From Zoogloea sp041908905 (GTDB lineage: Bacteria; Pseudomonadota; Gammaproteobacteria; Burkholderiales; Rhodocyclaceae), in assembly GCF_041908905.1 (NCBI RefSeq), contig NZ_JAYREK010000016.1:12493-76492 (forward strand): a stretch of 64,000 bases of DNA. The letters are read 5' to 3'. Below the pieces are notes generated by a model that was given only the letters and a program-made list of their open reading frames with translations, made no database searches and was not told the origin of the DNA. Below are positions 15,870 to 25,687 of the stretch, piece by piece. Position numbers and translations under genes: made by a program. Numbering within the stretch: position 1 is the stretch's first letter; the number at the start of each line of letters is the position of its first letter.

Positions 15870-17360
15870 TCAGGGGGCGGCCCAGCCGCGGGCGCGCTCG
15901 ACCGCCCGGTGCCATTCGGCGATGCGGCTTGCGCGCCAGTCGGCGCTGCCCGTGGGCTCGAAGCGCCGCTCGGCCCGCCACAGCCCGGCCAGCTCGTCCG
16001 GGCCCTGCCACAGCCCCGCCGCCAGGCCGGCCAGCAGCGCGGCGCCGAGGGCGGTGGTCTCGGTCTGGTGCGGGCGGACCACCGGCACGCCGAGCAGGTC
16101 GGCCTGGGTCTGCATCAGCAGGTCGTTGCGCGCGCCGCCGCCATCGACCCGCAGCTCGCCAAGCGGCGCTGCGCCGTCGCGGCCCATGGCTTCCACGAGG
16201 TCGACGGTCTGCAGCGCGATGGCGTCGAGGGCGGCCCGGGCGATGTGGGCCTTGCCGACGCCGCGGGTCAGGCCCAGCAGGGTGCCGCGGGCGTGGCCGT
16301 CCCACCAGGGCGCGCCGAGGCCGGCGAAGGCGGGCACCAGCACCGCGCCGCCGCTGTCGGGAACCGAGGCGGCGAGGGCCTCGATGTCGGCCGTCCGCTC
16401 GATGAGCCCGAGGCCGTCGCGCAGCCACTGCACCACCGCGCCGCCGATGAAGACGCTGCCCTCCAGCATGTAATCCGTGCGCTCGCCGATGCGCCAGCCG
16501 GGTGTGGTGAGCAGGCGCTGGCGCGACTCGACCGGCTGCGCGCCGGTGTTGAGCATCAGGAAGCAGCCGGTGCCGTAGGTGTTCTTGGCCATGCCGGGGC
16601 GCAGGCAGGCCTGGCCGAAGGTGGCGGCCTGCTGGTCGCCGGCGATGCCGCCGATGGGGATAGGGCGGCCGAACAGGGCCGGGTCGGTCTCGCCGGCGAA
16701 GCCGCTGCTGGCCACCACCTCCGGCAGCGCGGCCGGGGGGATGTCGAACAGCGCCAGCAGCTCGTCGCTCCAGCGCTGGCGGTGGATGTCGAACAGCATC
16801 GTGCGGGAGGCGTTGCTCACGTCGGTGAGGTGCCGCCGGCCGCCGGTCAGCTGCCAGATCAGCCAGCTGTCGATGGTGCCGAAAGCGAGTTCGCCGGCCT
16901 CGGCCCGGCGGCGGGCGTCGGGGATGTGCTCGAGCAGCCAGGCCAGCTTGGTGGCCGAGAAGTAGGCGTCCAGCTCCAGGCCGCTCAGTGCGCGGATCCG
17001 CCCGGCGTGCCCGGCGGCCCGAAGCCGCTCGCAGTGGCCGACGGTGCGCCGGTCCTGCCAGACGATGGCCGGTGCCAGGGCCTCGCCGGTGGCCCGGCTC
17101 CACAGCACGGTGGTCTCCCGCTGGTTGGCGATGCCGATCGCGGCGACGTCGGAGGCGGTCAGGCCGGCCTGGGCCAGGGCGCTGCGGGCGCAGGCGAGCT
17201 GGGTGCGCCAGATCTCGTGGGCGTCGTGCTCGACCCGGCCGGGCTCGGGGTAGGACTGGCGGAATTCCTGCTGGGCGCTGGCGAGGGCCTCGCCCGCGGC
17301 GTCGAAGATGATGGCACGGCTGCTGCTGGTGCCCTGGTCGAGGGCGAGGATGCAGGGCAT
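15870..17360 (-). CDS. glpK: Glycerol kinase
   Basis: This 496-residue FGGY-family kinase phosphorylates glycerol with ATP to sn-glycerol-3-phosphate, the substrate of the adjacent GlpD. Family hallmarks include N-terminal ALDQGTSSSRAIIFD, NQRETTVLW (about residue 80), GTGCFLMLNTG (about residue 265) and the C-terminal phosphate-binding LRVDGGGARNDLLMQ. The length is normal. It is the first gene of the glpK-glpD pair and is not preceded by an obvious promoter in the 48 bp before the next gene. Confidence 0.96.
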   Translation of the reverse strand: MPCILALDQGTSSSRAIIFDAAGEALASAQQEFRQSYPEPGRVEHDAHEIWRTQLACARSALAQAGLTASDVAAIGIANQRETTVLWSRATGEALAPAIVWQDRRTVGHCERLRAAGHAGRIRALSGLELDAYFSATKLAWLLEHIPDARRRAEAGELAFGTIDSWLIWQLTGGRRHLTDVSNASRTMLFDIHRQRWSDELLALFDIPPAALPEVVASSGFAGETDPALFGRPIPIGGIAGDQQAATFGQACLRPGMAKNTYGTGCFLMLNTGAQPVESRQRLLTTPGWRIGERTDYMLEGSVFIGGAVVQWLRDGLGLIERTADIEALAASVPDSGGAVLVPAFAGLGAPWWDGHARGTLLGLTRGVGKAHIARAALDAIALQTVDLVEAMGRDGAAPLGELRVDGGGARNDLLMQTQADLLGVPVVRPHQTETTALGAALLAGLAAGLWQGPDELAGLWRAERRFEPTGSADWRASRIAEWHRAVERARGWAAP

Positions 17361-17408
17361 GGGGCGGCGGGCGGAAGGGATGACGCCCCCAGTATAGACA
17401 GCCGGGGC

Positions 17409-18311
17409 CTAGCCGCAGCCGCTGCCCTCGGCCCGCCGGGTGAAGCCGAAGCCGCCGTTGCCGCCGCTGCTCGGCTGGATGCAGATCATCAGCCCCAGGG
17501 AGCGGGCCGAACGCACGATGTCGGGCGGGAAGGCGGCGAAGGGCACGGCCCGCTCGACCACTGACTTCACGAAGTTGATCTCGGACTGCTGGTCGCCGGC
17601 CCGCGTCACGACGAAGCTCTTCAGGGAGCCGTCGGGGTTGATGCGCACCTCGATGGCCGCCGCCTGCACGCCGCGGCTGCGCGGGTCGCTCTTCACGAAG
17701 GCGGCGCTGCGGTTGAGCTTCTTGAGCAGGGAGTCGAGGTAGAAATCCAGGCTGAAGGGGTCGGGCGGCGGGCTGCCGGGGATGCGCTCGATGAGCATGG
17801 CCGGGTCATGCTGGGGGCTGCGGCTGCCCTCCCGCTGGGCCTGCCGCCCGGCCTCCCGGGCCATCGCCAGGGCGCGTTCGGCCAGGTCGGGCTGCGCTTG
17901 TGGCTTGACGGGCCGGGTGCGGGCCTCGCGCTCGAGCTCGTCGAGGAAGTCGTTCATCTCCTGCTTCTGGGCCACGCTCCAGGTGGGCGTGGACGGGGGC
18001 GCCCGCCGCTCGGTCGGCTTGCGGGCGGTGAGGATGCGTGGCGTGGCGGAGGCGGGCTTTGCCGGCTTCGGCTCAGCCTGGCGGGGGCGGGAGGGGGGCG
18101 CCGCCGCCGCCGCGGCGCGCTGGGCCGGCGGCCGGGTGTCGACGCGCGGCGCGGCGGGACGCGGGGCGAGGCGGGCCTCCAGGGTGGTGCTCCGGGCGGG
18201 GGCCGGCGGCGGTTCGACGTGCATCAGCAGCAGGCCGAGGTGGGCGAGCAGGGACAGGGCAAACGCTGCGGCGAGCGTTCGCGACCGCGGGGCGGGTGGA
18301 GCGTGGAGCAT
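17409..18311 (-). CDS. TonB/TolA-like periplasmic energy-transducer protein
   Basis: The protein has 300 residues if started at MLHAPPAPRSRT, just before a single membrane helix (AAAFALSLLAHLGLLLMHV). Longer in-frame starts would add an unlikely N-terminal tail. A proline/alanine/arginine-rich linker (residues 35-115), a charged helical segment, and a C-terminal TonB-type domain (IEVRINPDGSLKSFVVTRAGD, then VVERAVPFAAFPPDI) follow. Such proteins span the periplasm and transmit proton-motive force to outer-membrane receptors, or act in envelope integrity as TolA does. No exbB/exbD is adjacent. Confidence 0.75.
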   Translation of the reverse strand: MLHAPPAPRSRTLAAAFALSLLAHLGLLLMHVEPPPAPARSTTLEARLAPRPAAPRVDTRPPAQRAAAAAAPPSRPRQAEPKPAKPASATPRILTARKPTERRAPPSTPTWSVAQKQEMNDFLDELEREARTRPVKPQAQPDLAERALAMAREAGRQAQREGSRSPQHDPAMLIERIPGSPPPDPFSLDFYLDSLLKKLNRSAAFVKSDPRSRGVQAAAIEVRINPDGSLKSFVVTRAGDQQSEINFVKSVVERAVPFAAFPPDIVRSARSLGLMICIQPSSGGNGGFGFTRRAEGSGCG

Positions 18312-18466
18312 CCGCGCGATTCTAGACCCTGCTCCGGTACGCCGGGCCGCTTTTTGCGCCATCACATTCGGATTTTGCTGCCGTGCATCGTGCGCAGACG
18401 CGGCTACAATACGGGCGTTTTTCATTCCCCGGCCACACGCCCGCTGGGCGCAGGGTGGCCTGACTG

Positions 18467-19771
18467 ATGGATATAGTCCTGATTCTGCTGCTGATTCTTC
18501 TCAATGGCGTGTTCGCCATGTCCGAGATTGCCGTTGTTTCGTCCCGCAAGTCCAGGCTGCAGAACCTGGCCGACGACGGGAGCCTGGGGGCCGAGGCGGC
18601 GCTCCGGCTGCACCAGGAGCCGGCAAGCTTCCTGTCCACCATCCAGGTGGGCATCACCCTGGTGGGTATTCTCAACGGTGCGGTCGGCGAGGCGGCGATC
18701 GCCGATCCGCTGGCCGAATGGTTCTCCCGCGTGCCGCTGCTCGAACCCTACGCGCGGGGCATCGCGCTGACCATCACGGTGGTGATGCTGACCTACTTCT
18801 CGGTGGTGGTCGGCGAGCTGGTGCCCAAGCGGCTGGCGTTGCTGGCGCCGGAGGGCATCGCCGCCCTGATGGCCCGGCCGATGATGATCCTGGCGCGCAT
18901 CACCCACCCGCTGGTGGTGATCCTGTCGGGCTCCTGCTCGGCGCTGCTGCGCCTGGTGGGCGCCCGCCGCAAGGACGAGCCGCCGGTCACCGACGACGAG
19001 ATCAAGGTGCTGATGGAGCAGGGCGCCGAGGCCGGCGTCTTCCACGAGAGCGAGCAGGAGATCGTCTCCAACGTGCTGCGCCTCGACGAGCAGCGCATCT
19101 CGGCGATCATGACGCCGCGCCGCGACATGTTCATCATCGACCTCGACGAGGGCGAGGCGGTGGTCTGGCAGCGCCTCATCGACACCTCGTTCTCGCGGGT
19201 GGTGGTGTGCCGCGACGGGCTGGAGCAGGTGCTCGGCGTGCTGCAGACCGGCGACCTGCTCAAGAAGGCCCTGCCCGGCCAGGGTGTCACGCTGGCCGAC
19301 CTCGAGGCGCTGCTGCGCCCGCCGCTCTATGTGCCCGAGTCGGTGACGACCACCCAGCTGCTCGAGAGCTTCCGCCGCGCCCGCCTGCAGTTCGCGCTGA
19401 TCGTGGACGAGTACGGCGAGGTGCAGGGCCTGGTGACCCTCACCGACGTGCTCGCCGCCATCGTCGGCGAGCTGTCGGTGCCCGAGGCCCCCGAAGACCG
19501 CGACATGCTGCAGCGCGAGGACGGCTCGTGGCTGGTGGATGGCGACGTCGGCATCGAGCGGCTCAAGTCGGTGCTTGACATCGGCGACGATCTGCCCGGC
19601 GAGGAGGAGCATTCCTTCAATACGGTGGGCGGCCTGATCATGCACGTGCTCGGGCGCATCCCCGCGCCCACCGACCACTTCGAGGCGGTTGGCTGGCGCT
19701 TCGAGGTGCTCGACATGGACCGCAACCGGGTCGACAAAGTGTTGCTGTCGCAGCCGCCCGCCGCCGGCTGA
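18467..19771 (+). CDS. CNNM/CorC-type membrane protein (hemolysin family)
   Basis: A 434-residue inner-membrane protein with a DUF21/CNNM membrane domain (residues 1-190, starting MDIVLILLLILLNGVFAMSE and including FLSTIQVGITLVGILNGAVGE). It continues with a CBS-domain pair (about 205-335, VLRLDEQRISAIMTPR and IVDEYGEVQGLVTLTDVL) and a C-terminal CorC_HlyC domain. Family members are linked to Mg2+/Co2+ efflux or ion homeostasis; the 'hemolysin' label is historical. It starts with an ATG at a normal position and ends at a convergent terminator-like hairpin. Confidence 0.9.
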   Translation: MDIVLILLLILLNGVFAMSEIAVVSSRKSRLQNLADDGSLGAEAALRLHQEPASFLSTIQVGITLVGILNGAVGEAAIADPLAEWFSRVPLLEPYARGIALTITVVMLTYFSVVVGELVPKRLALLAPEGIAALMARPMMILARITHPLVVILSGSCSALLRLVGARRKDEPPVTDDEIKVLMEQGAEAGVFHESEQEIVSNVLRLDEQRISAIMTPRRDMFIIDLDEGEAVVWQRLIDTSFSRVVVCRDGLEQVLGVLQTGDLLKKALPGQGVTLADLEALLRPPLYVPESVTTTQLLESFRRARLQFALIVDEYGEVQGLVTLTDVLAAIVGELSVPEAPEDRDMLQREDGSWLVDGDVGIERLKSVLDIGDDLPGEEEHSFNTVGGLIMHVLGRIPAPTDHFEAVGWRFEVLDMDRNRVDKVLLSQPPAAG

Positions 19772-19781
19772 GCCGCGCGCC

Positions 19782-19802
19782 ACGCCCCCGGCCCGGGGGC
19801 GT
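19782..19802. terminator. Hairpin between convergent genes
   Basis: ACGCCCCCGG and CCGGGGGCGT form a 10-bp perfect inverted repeat around one base, between the CNNM gene and the convergent lipoprotein gene. Confidence 0.6.
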
Positions 19803-19825
19803 CCGTCAGCGTGCGGCCGCTTCGC

Positions 19826-20368
19826 CTAGCGGCTGCACCAGTCGCGCCGGTTGCCACGGCCGAAGGGGAGCGACATCCGCTCGGTGATGCTCAGCGTGCT
19901 GCGCACCTTGCCGCTGGTGCCGTCGAAGAGCACGTCGAAGCGGGCCGGCTCGGACCAGTCGTCGCAGTAGCGCCATTCCCACACCAGCTCGTCCCGCGCC
20001 TTGAAGTAAATCGTCCAGCCCGGATAGGAGGGGCCGAGGACGCGCAGCACCTCGTCCTGGCTCATGCCGGCCTGGATGCGCGCGAAGTAGCGTGGCTGCA
20101 ACACGTTGTCGATGCTGACCAGCCGCCCGGCGGCGTCGGTGCGGGCCATCCAGGTGTGCACGCCCATCGGGCCCCGGGGGTAGGCGAGCTGCTCGCCGCC
20201 GTCGGCTTCGCGCCAGCGTATGGCCGGCGCGCCGAGGCTGCGCTCCAGGTCGGCGAGGGTGCTGACCCCGGGCGTGAGCGGCGGCCCGCCGAGCTGGGCG
20301 CAGGCGCCGAGGGCGAGGGCAGCGAGGCTGGGAAGAAGGGTCTTGAGGGCTTGGGTGAGGGCTTTCAT
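19826..20368 (-). CDS. BamE/SmpA-like outer-membrane lipoprotein
   Basis: The 180-residue protein has a lipoprotein signal (SLAALALGAC, lipobox LGAC with Cys22). A possible duplicated SmpA/OmlA-type fold follows: a first half (TLADLERSLGAPAIRWREADGGEQLAYPRGP) and a second half (RIQAGMSQDEVLRVLGPSYPGW), both typical of the 'GM-x-EVxxxLGxP' pattern of BamE-like domains. It is expected to be anchored in the outer membrane. Whether it belongs to the BAM complex or is a stand-alone relative cannot be said. Confidence 0.8.
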   Translation of the reverse strand: MKALTQALKTLLPSLAALALGACAQLGGPPLTPGVSTLADLERSLGAPAIRWREADGGEQLAYPRGPMGVHTWMARTDAAGRLVSIDNVLQPRYFARIQAGMSQDEVLRVLGPSYPGWTIYFKARDELVWEWRYCDDWSEPARFDVLFDGTSGKVRSTLSITERMSLPFGRGNRRDWCSR

Positions 20369-20408
20369 GGGTTGCTCCGCAGGGCGTTGCCGGGGGCGGC
20401 CGGCGTCG

Positions 20409-20476
20409 TTATTTCCAAAAAGTAATAAGCAAAGCCTTTTTTATTCGTTTGGATGGGGATTCGGCTTTTCTATACT
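20409..20476 (+). promoter_or_regulatory. Promoter and likely CysB region of the sulfate uptake operon
   Basis: A -10 TATACT (20471-20476) and a -35-like TTTGGA (20448-20453) are spaced 17 bp apart. The 40 bp upstream (20409-20447) are strikingly AT-rich for this genome, as CysB-binding sites are. CysB control is inferred from the cysB gene closing the operon. Confidence 0.6.
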
Positions 20477-20507
20477 CGCGCCTCTCGACTTTGAATGGAG
20501 AATCGCC

Positions 20508-21521
20508 ATGTCCCCGCCCCGTCTCTTCGTGCGCCCCGTCGTGGCTGCGCTGGCCGCCGTGAGCCTGCTGTCCGCCGGTGGCGCGCAGGCCGATACTACG
20601 CTCCTCAACGTCTCCTATGACGTGGCCCGCGAACTCTACAAGGACATCAACCCGGCCTTCGTCGCCCACTGGCAGCGCACCACCGGCGAGAAGCTGACGG
20701 TCAACCAGAGCCATGGCGGGTCGAGCAAGCAGATCCAGTCGGTGATCGCCGGCCTCGAGGCCGATGTGGTGACGATGAACCAGGCCGCCGACCTCGACGT
20801 GCTCGCGAAGAGCGGCCTCGCCGGTGCCGACTGGCGCAAGGCCTTCCCCAACGGCGCGGCGCCCTACACCTCGGCGACGATCTTCCTGGTCCGCAAGGGC
20901 AACCCGAAGGGCATCAAGGACTGGGACGACCTGGCCCGCGCCGGCGTGCAGGTGGTGATCCCCAACCCCAAGACTTCCGGCAACGGCCGCTACACCTACC
21001 TGGCCGCCTGGGGCTACGCGCTCTCCAAGGGCGGCAACGACGCCAAGGCGCGGGAGTTCGTCGGCAAGCTGTTCGCCAACGTGCCGGTGTTCGACGGCGG
21101 CGGCCGCGGCGCCACCACCACCTTCACCCAGCGCGGCATCGGCGATGTGCTGGTCACCTTCGAGAACGAGGCGGTGCTGATCGACAACGAGGTCGGCGGC
21201 GACAAGTTCGACGTGGTCTATCCGTCCCTGTCCATCGACGCCTCGGCGCCGGTGGCGATCGTGAACAAGGTGGTGGACAAGAAGGGCACCCGCAAGCAGG
21301 CCACCGCCTACCTCAACTTCCTGTACTCCCCCGAGGGCCAGGAGATCATCGCCAAGCACTACTTCCGCCCGCGCGACCCGGCGGTGGCCAAGAAGTACGC
21401 GGCCCGCTTCCCGGCGATCCGCACCTTCACGGTCGAGGAGAAGTTCGGCAGCTGGGACGCCGTCCAGAAGACCCACTTCGCCGACGGCGGCGTGTATGAC
21501 CAGATCACGGTGAAACGTTGA
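20508..21521 (+). CDS. sbp: Sulfate-binding periplasmic protein
   Basis: This 337-residue solute-binding protein delivers sulfate (or thiosulfate) to the CysTWA transporter. A signal peptide (RPVVAALAAVSLLSAGGAQA) precedes mature TTLLNVSYDVARELYKDIN, the hallmark start of Sbp/CysP. Binding-site segments NQSHGGSSKQ and PKTSGNGRYTYLAAWGYAL are present. The ATG at 20508 follows GGAGAATCGCC (ribosome-binding site). The stop overlaps the next start (TGATG), indicating translational coupling. Confidence 0.95.
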   Translation: MSPPRLFVRPVVAALAAVSLLSAGGAQADTTLLNVSYDVARELYKDINPAFVAHWQRTTGEKLTVNQSHGGSSKQIQSVIAGLEADVVTMNQAADLDVLAKSGLAGADWRKAFPNGAAPYTSATIFLVRKGNPKGIKDWDDLARAGVQVVIPNPKTSGNGRYTYLAAWGYALSKGGNDAKAREFVGKLFANVPVFDGGGRGATTTFTQRGIGDVLVTFENEAVLIDNEVGGDKFDVVYPSLSIDASAPVAIVNKVVDKKGTRKQATAYLNFLYSPEGQEIIAKHYFRPRDPAVAKKYAARFPAIRTFTVEEKFGSWDAVQKTHFADGGVYDQITVKR

Positions 21522-22354
21522 TGGCTTCCCGCAGCAATTCCGTGTTGCCGGGCTTTGGCCTGTCGCTCGGCTACACGCTGGTTTACCTGTCGCTGATCGT
21601 GCTGATCCCGCTGGCGGCGGTGTTCGTCAAGAGCAGCAGCCTGGGCTTCGAGCAGTTCTGGAACGTGGTCACCGCCCCGACGGTGGTGGCCTCCTACAAG
21701 CTGTCGTTCGGGGCCTCGCTGCTGGCGGCGGCGATCAACGCGGTGTTCGGGCTGATGCTGGCCTGGGCGCTGGTGCGCTACTCCTTCCCCGGCAAGCGCC
21801 TGGTGGATGCGCTGGTGGATCTGCCCTTCGCGCTGCCCACCGCGGTGGCCGGCATCGCGCTCACCGCGCTGTACGCGCCCAACGGCTGGGTCGGCCAGCA
21901 CCTCGAGCCGCTGGGCATCAAGGTCGCCTTCACGCCGCTGGGGGTGCTGGTGGCGCTGATCTTCATCGGCCTGCCCTTCGTGGTGCGCACGGTGCAGCCC
22001 ATCCTCGAAGACCTCGACACCGAGTACGAGGAGGCCGCCGTGAGCCTGGGCGCCAACCGCTGGCAGGCCTTCCGCCACGTGGTCTTTCCCACCCTGATGC
22101 CGGCGCTGCTGACCGGCTTCGCGATGGCCTTCGCCCGCGCGGTGGGCGAGTACGGGTCGGTGATCTTCATCGCCGGCAACATCCCGATGGTTTCCGAGAT
22201 CACCCCGCTGATGATCATCACCAAGCTCGAACAATACGACTACGCCGGGGCGACCGCGATCGCGGTGGTCATGCTGGTCTTCTCGTTCACGCTGCTGCTC
22301 GCCATCAACGGCCTGCAGGCGTGGACCGCCAAGCGCACCGGGAGGGAACGCTGA
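21521..22354 (+). CDS. cysT: Sulfate ABC transporter permease CysT (CysU)
   Basis: A 277-residue inner-membrane protein with about six helices and the binding-protein-dependent permease loop (EYEEAAVSLGANRWQAFRHV, about residue 170). It forms the channel with CysW. The ATG shares bases with the sbp stop, and the gene's own stop overlaps the cysW start in the same way, so translation of the operon is tightly coupled. Confidence 0.95.
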   Translation: MASRSNSVLPGFGLSLGYTLVYLSLIVLIPLAAVFVKSSSLGFEQFWNVVTAPTVVASYKLSFGASLLAAAINAVFGLMLAWALVRYSFPGKRLVDALVDLPFALPTAVAGIALTALYAPNGWVGQHLEPLGIKVAFTPLGVLVALIFIGLPFVVRTVQPILEDLDTEYEEAAVSLGANRWQAFRHVVFPTLMPALLTGFAMAFARAVGEYGSVIFIAGNIPMVSEITPLMIITKLEQYDYAGATAIAVVMLVFSFTLLLAINGLQAWTAKRTGRER

Positions 22355-23241
22355 TGGCCGGCGCGACTTCCCTCAAGACAGCCCGCGACAACTCGACCCG
22401 CTACGAGGCCAACGCCGCCACGCGGGAGCCGGCGTGGGTCAAGTGGACCCTGCTCGGCGTCTCGCTGACCTTCTTCGCGGTGTTCCTGCTGCTGCCGCTG
22501 GTGGCGGTGTTCGTCGAAGCCTTCCGCAAGGGCTGGGACACCTACCTGGCGGCCCTGGTCGAGCCGGACGCCCTCTCGGCGATCAAGCTGACCCTCACCG
22601 CGGCGCTGATCGCGGTGCCCCTCAACCTCGTCTTCGGCGTGGCCGCGGCGTGGGTGATCACCAAGTTCGAGTTCCGCGGCAAGCACCTGCTGATCACCTT
22701 CATCGACCTGCCGTTCTCGGTGTCGCCGGTGGTGGCGGGCCTGATCTACGTGCTGGTGTTCGGCGCCCAGGGCTGGTTCGGCCCGTGGCTGTCGGACCAC
22801 GACGTGAAGATCATCTTCGCCGTGCCGGGCATCGTGCTGGCGACGGTGTTCGTGACCTTCCCCTTCGTCGCCCGCGAGCTGATCCCGCTGATGGAGGCCC
22901 AGGGCAAGGACGAGGAGGAGGCTGCCGTGGTGCTCGGCGCGCGGGGCTGGCAGACCTTCTGGCACGTGACCCTGCCCAACGTGAAGTGGGGCCTGCTCTA
23001 CGGGGTGATCCTGTGCAACGCCCGCGCGATGGGCGAGTTCGGCGCGGTGAGCGTGGTGTCGGGCCACATCCGCGGCCTCACCAACACCATGCCGCTGCAC
23101 GTGGAGATCCTCTACAACGAATACCAGTTCGCCGCCGCCTTTGCCGTGGCCTCGGTGCTGGCGCTGCTGGCGCTGGTGACCCTGGCGGTCAAGGTGTGGG
23201 TCGAGAAGCGCGCTGGTGCCGCCGGCGCCAGCGAAGAATGA
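22354..23241 (+). CDS. cysW: Sulfate ABC transporter permease CysW
   Basis: This 295-residue permease partner of CysT begins MAGATSLKTARDNSTRYEAN; earlier in-frame starts lie inside cysT. It has six membrane helices, the EAA loop DEEEAAVVLGARGWQTFWHV (about residue 185), and the CysW-typical AMGEFGAVSVVSGHIRGLTNT (about residue 225). A 13-bp gap separates it from cysA. Confidence 0.95.
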   Translation: MAGATSLKTARDNSTRYEANAATREPAWVKWTLLGVSLTFFAVFLLLPLVAVFVEAFRKGWDTYLAALVEPDALSAIKLTLTAALIAVPLNLVFGVAAAWVITKFEFRGKHLLITFIDLPFSVSPVVAGLIYVLVFGAQGWFGPWLSDHDVKIIFAVPGIVLATVFVTFPFVARELIPLMEAQGKDEEEAAVVLGARGWQTFWHVTLPNVKWGLLYGVILCNARAMGEFGAVSVVSGHIRGLTNTMPLHVEILYNEYQFAAAFAVASVLALLALVTLAVKVWVEKRAGAAGASEE

Positions 23242-23254
23242 GGTTGAAGCAAAA

Positions 23255-24363
<1,109 letters not shown>

Positions 24364-24364
<1 letters not shown>

Positions 24365-25308
24365 TGAACTTCCAGCAACTGCGCATCGTGCACGAGACGG
24401 TACGCCGCAACTTCAACCTGACCGAGGTGGCGGCGGCGCTGTTCACCTCCCAGTCGGGCGTCTCCAAGCACATCAAGGACCTCGAGGACGAGCTCGGCCT
24501 CGAGCTCTTCGTGCGCAAGGGCAAGCGCCTCCTCGGGCTCACCGAGCCCGGCGAGGAGCTGGCGGTGGTGGTGGACCGCATGCTGCTCGACGCGCGCAAC
24601 ATCAAGAGCATCGCCGCCCAGTTCAGCAACAAGGACCACGGCCAGCTGACCATCGCCACCACCCACACCCAGGCCCGCTACGCGCTGCCGCCGGTCGTGA
24701 CGCGCTTCAAGCAGGCCTACCCCAAGGTGCATCTGGTGCTCCACCAGGCCAGCCCCAACGAGATCGCCACCATGCTGCAGGATGGCCGCGCCGACATCGG
24801 CATCGCCACCGAGAGCCTGGCCGAGATCAGCGACTGCGTCTCCTTCGGCTTCTACGGCTGGCACCATTCGGTGATCGTGCCCGCCGGCCATCCGCTGGAG
24901 GGCGTCACGCCGCTGACCCTCGAGGCGATCGCCGAGCACCCGCTGATCACCTACCATCAGGGCTTCACCGGCCGCGCCCGCATCGACGCGACCTTCGCCG
25001 ACGCCGGGCTGGCCCCCGACATCGTGATGTCGGCCCTCGACGCGGACGTGATCAAGGCCTACGTGGAGCTCGGCCTCGGCATCGGCATCGTCGCCTCGAT
25101 GGCCTTCGACCCGGAGCGCGACCGCAACCTGCGCATGCTGCCCAGCGATCACCTGTTCGGCGAGAACCTGGCCCGCATCGCGGTGCGCAAGGGGCACTTC
25201 CTGCGCGGCTTCGCCTACCGCTTCATCGAGCTGTGCTCGCCGGCCCTCGGCGAGAACATCGTGCGCGCGGCGCTGCGTCCGGAAACCGAGCGGGAGGCGG
25301 TTTTCTGA
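24364..25308 (+). CDS. cysB: LysR-type regulator CysB
   Basis: The 314-residue master activator of sulfate assimilation responds to N-acetylserine/O-acetylserine. The N-terminal winged helix-turn-helix MNFQQLRIVHETVRRNFNLTEVAAALFTSQSGVSKHIKDLEDELG is CysB-typical, followed by effector-domain segments TTHTQARYALP (about residue 100) and ALDADVIKAYVELGLGIGIV. It is the last gene of the sbp-cysTWA-cysB operon, so it probably controls its own transcription along with the transporter. Confidence 0.95.
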
Positions 25309-25361
25309 GGTCTTTCGGGTGGCATCCCATGCGGATGCCGCCGCGCCCAGGGAAAACCCCA

Positions 25362-25388
25362 CGCCGACCGGCACGCTGCCGGTCGGCG
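25362..25388 (+). terminator. Hairpin downstream of cysB
   Basis: CGCCGACCGGCA and TGCCGGTCGGCG form a perfect 12-bp stem with a 3-nt loop, about 55 bp after the cysB stop. A second, smaller stem (GGCATCC/GGATGCC) lies at 25321-25339. There is no T-tract. Confidence 0.55.
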
Positions 25389-25524
25389 GCCGGCTGACAT
25401 CAAACCGTCGAATTCCTCTGCTGTAATGCCCCACCGGCCATGAAGGCCACCGGGCCCCCACAGGCCCCCGAGGCTTGTGAGATGTGGCTTTAGCGCCGCC
25501 GTCGCAAGCATTTTGTGCGCAGGA

Positions 25525-25567
25525 CACCAATCTTTTCACATGCGCCGCGGCGGCCTGTGACTAACCT
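25525..25567 (+). promoter_or_regulatory. Upstream element of first pstS-like gene
   Basis: The word CACCAATCTTTTCAC (25525-25539) is followed 22 bp later by TAACCT (25562-25567). The same word with the same 22-bp spacing to TAAGCT precedes the second pstS-like gene. This suggests a duplicated activator-dependent promoter, possibly PhoB-controlled, although no full Pho box is seen. The rest of the gap from 25309 to 25687 holds no gene. Confidence 0.5.
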
Positions 25568-25687
25568 AGCCGCTCCTTTCACGAGCCGGAAGGCAGCGCT
25601 TGGTGGTACAGCCGCCGGCGCGCACTTGCGGACGCCCCCTTACAGAGAGAAGACGGCGCGCGGAGGCGGCGCCGTGAGCAGACAACG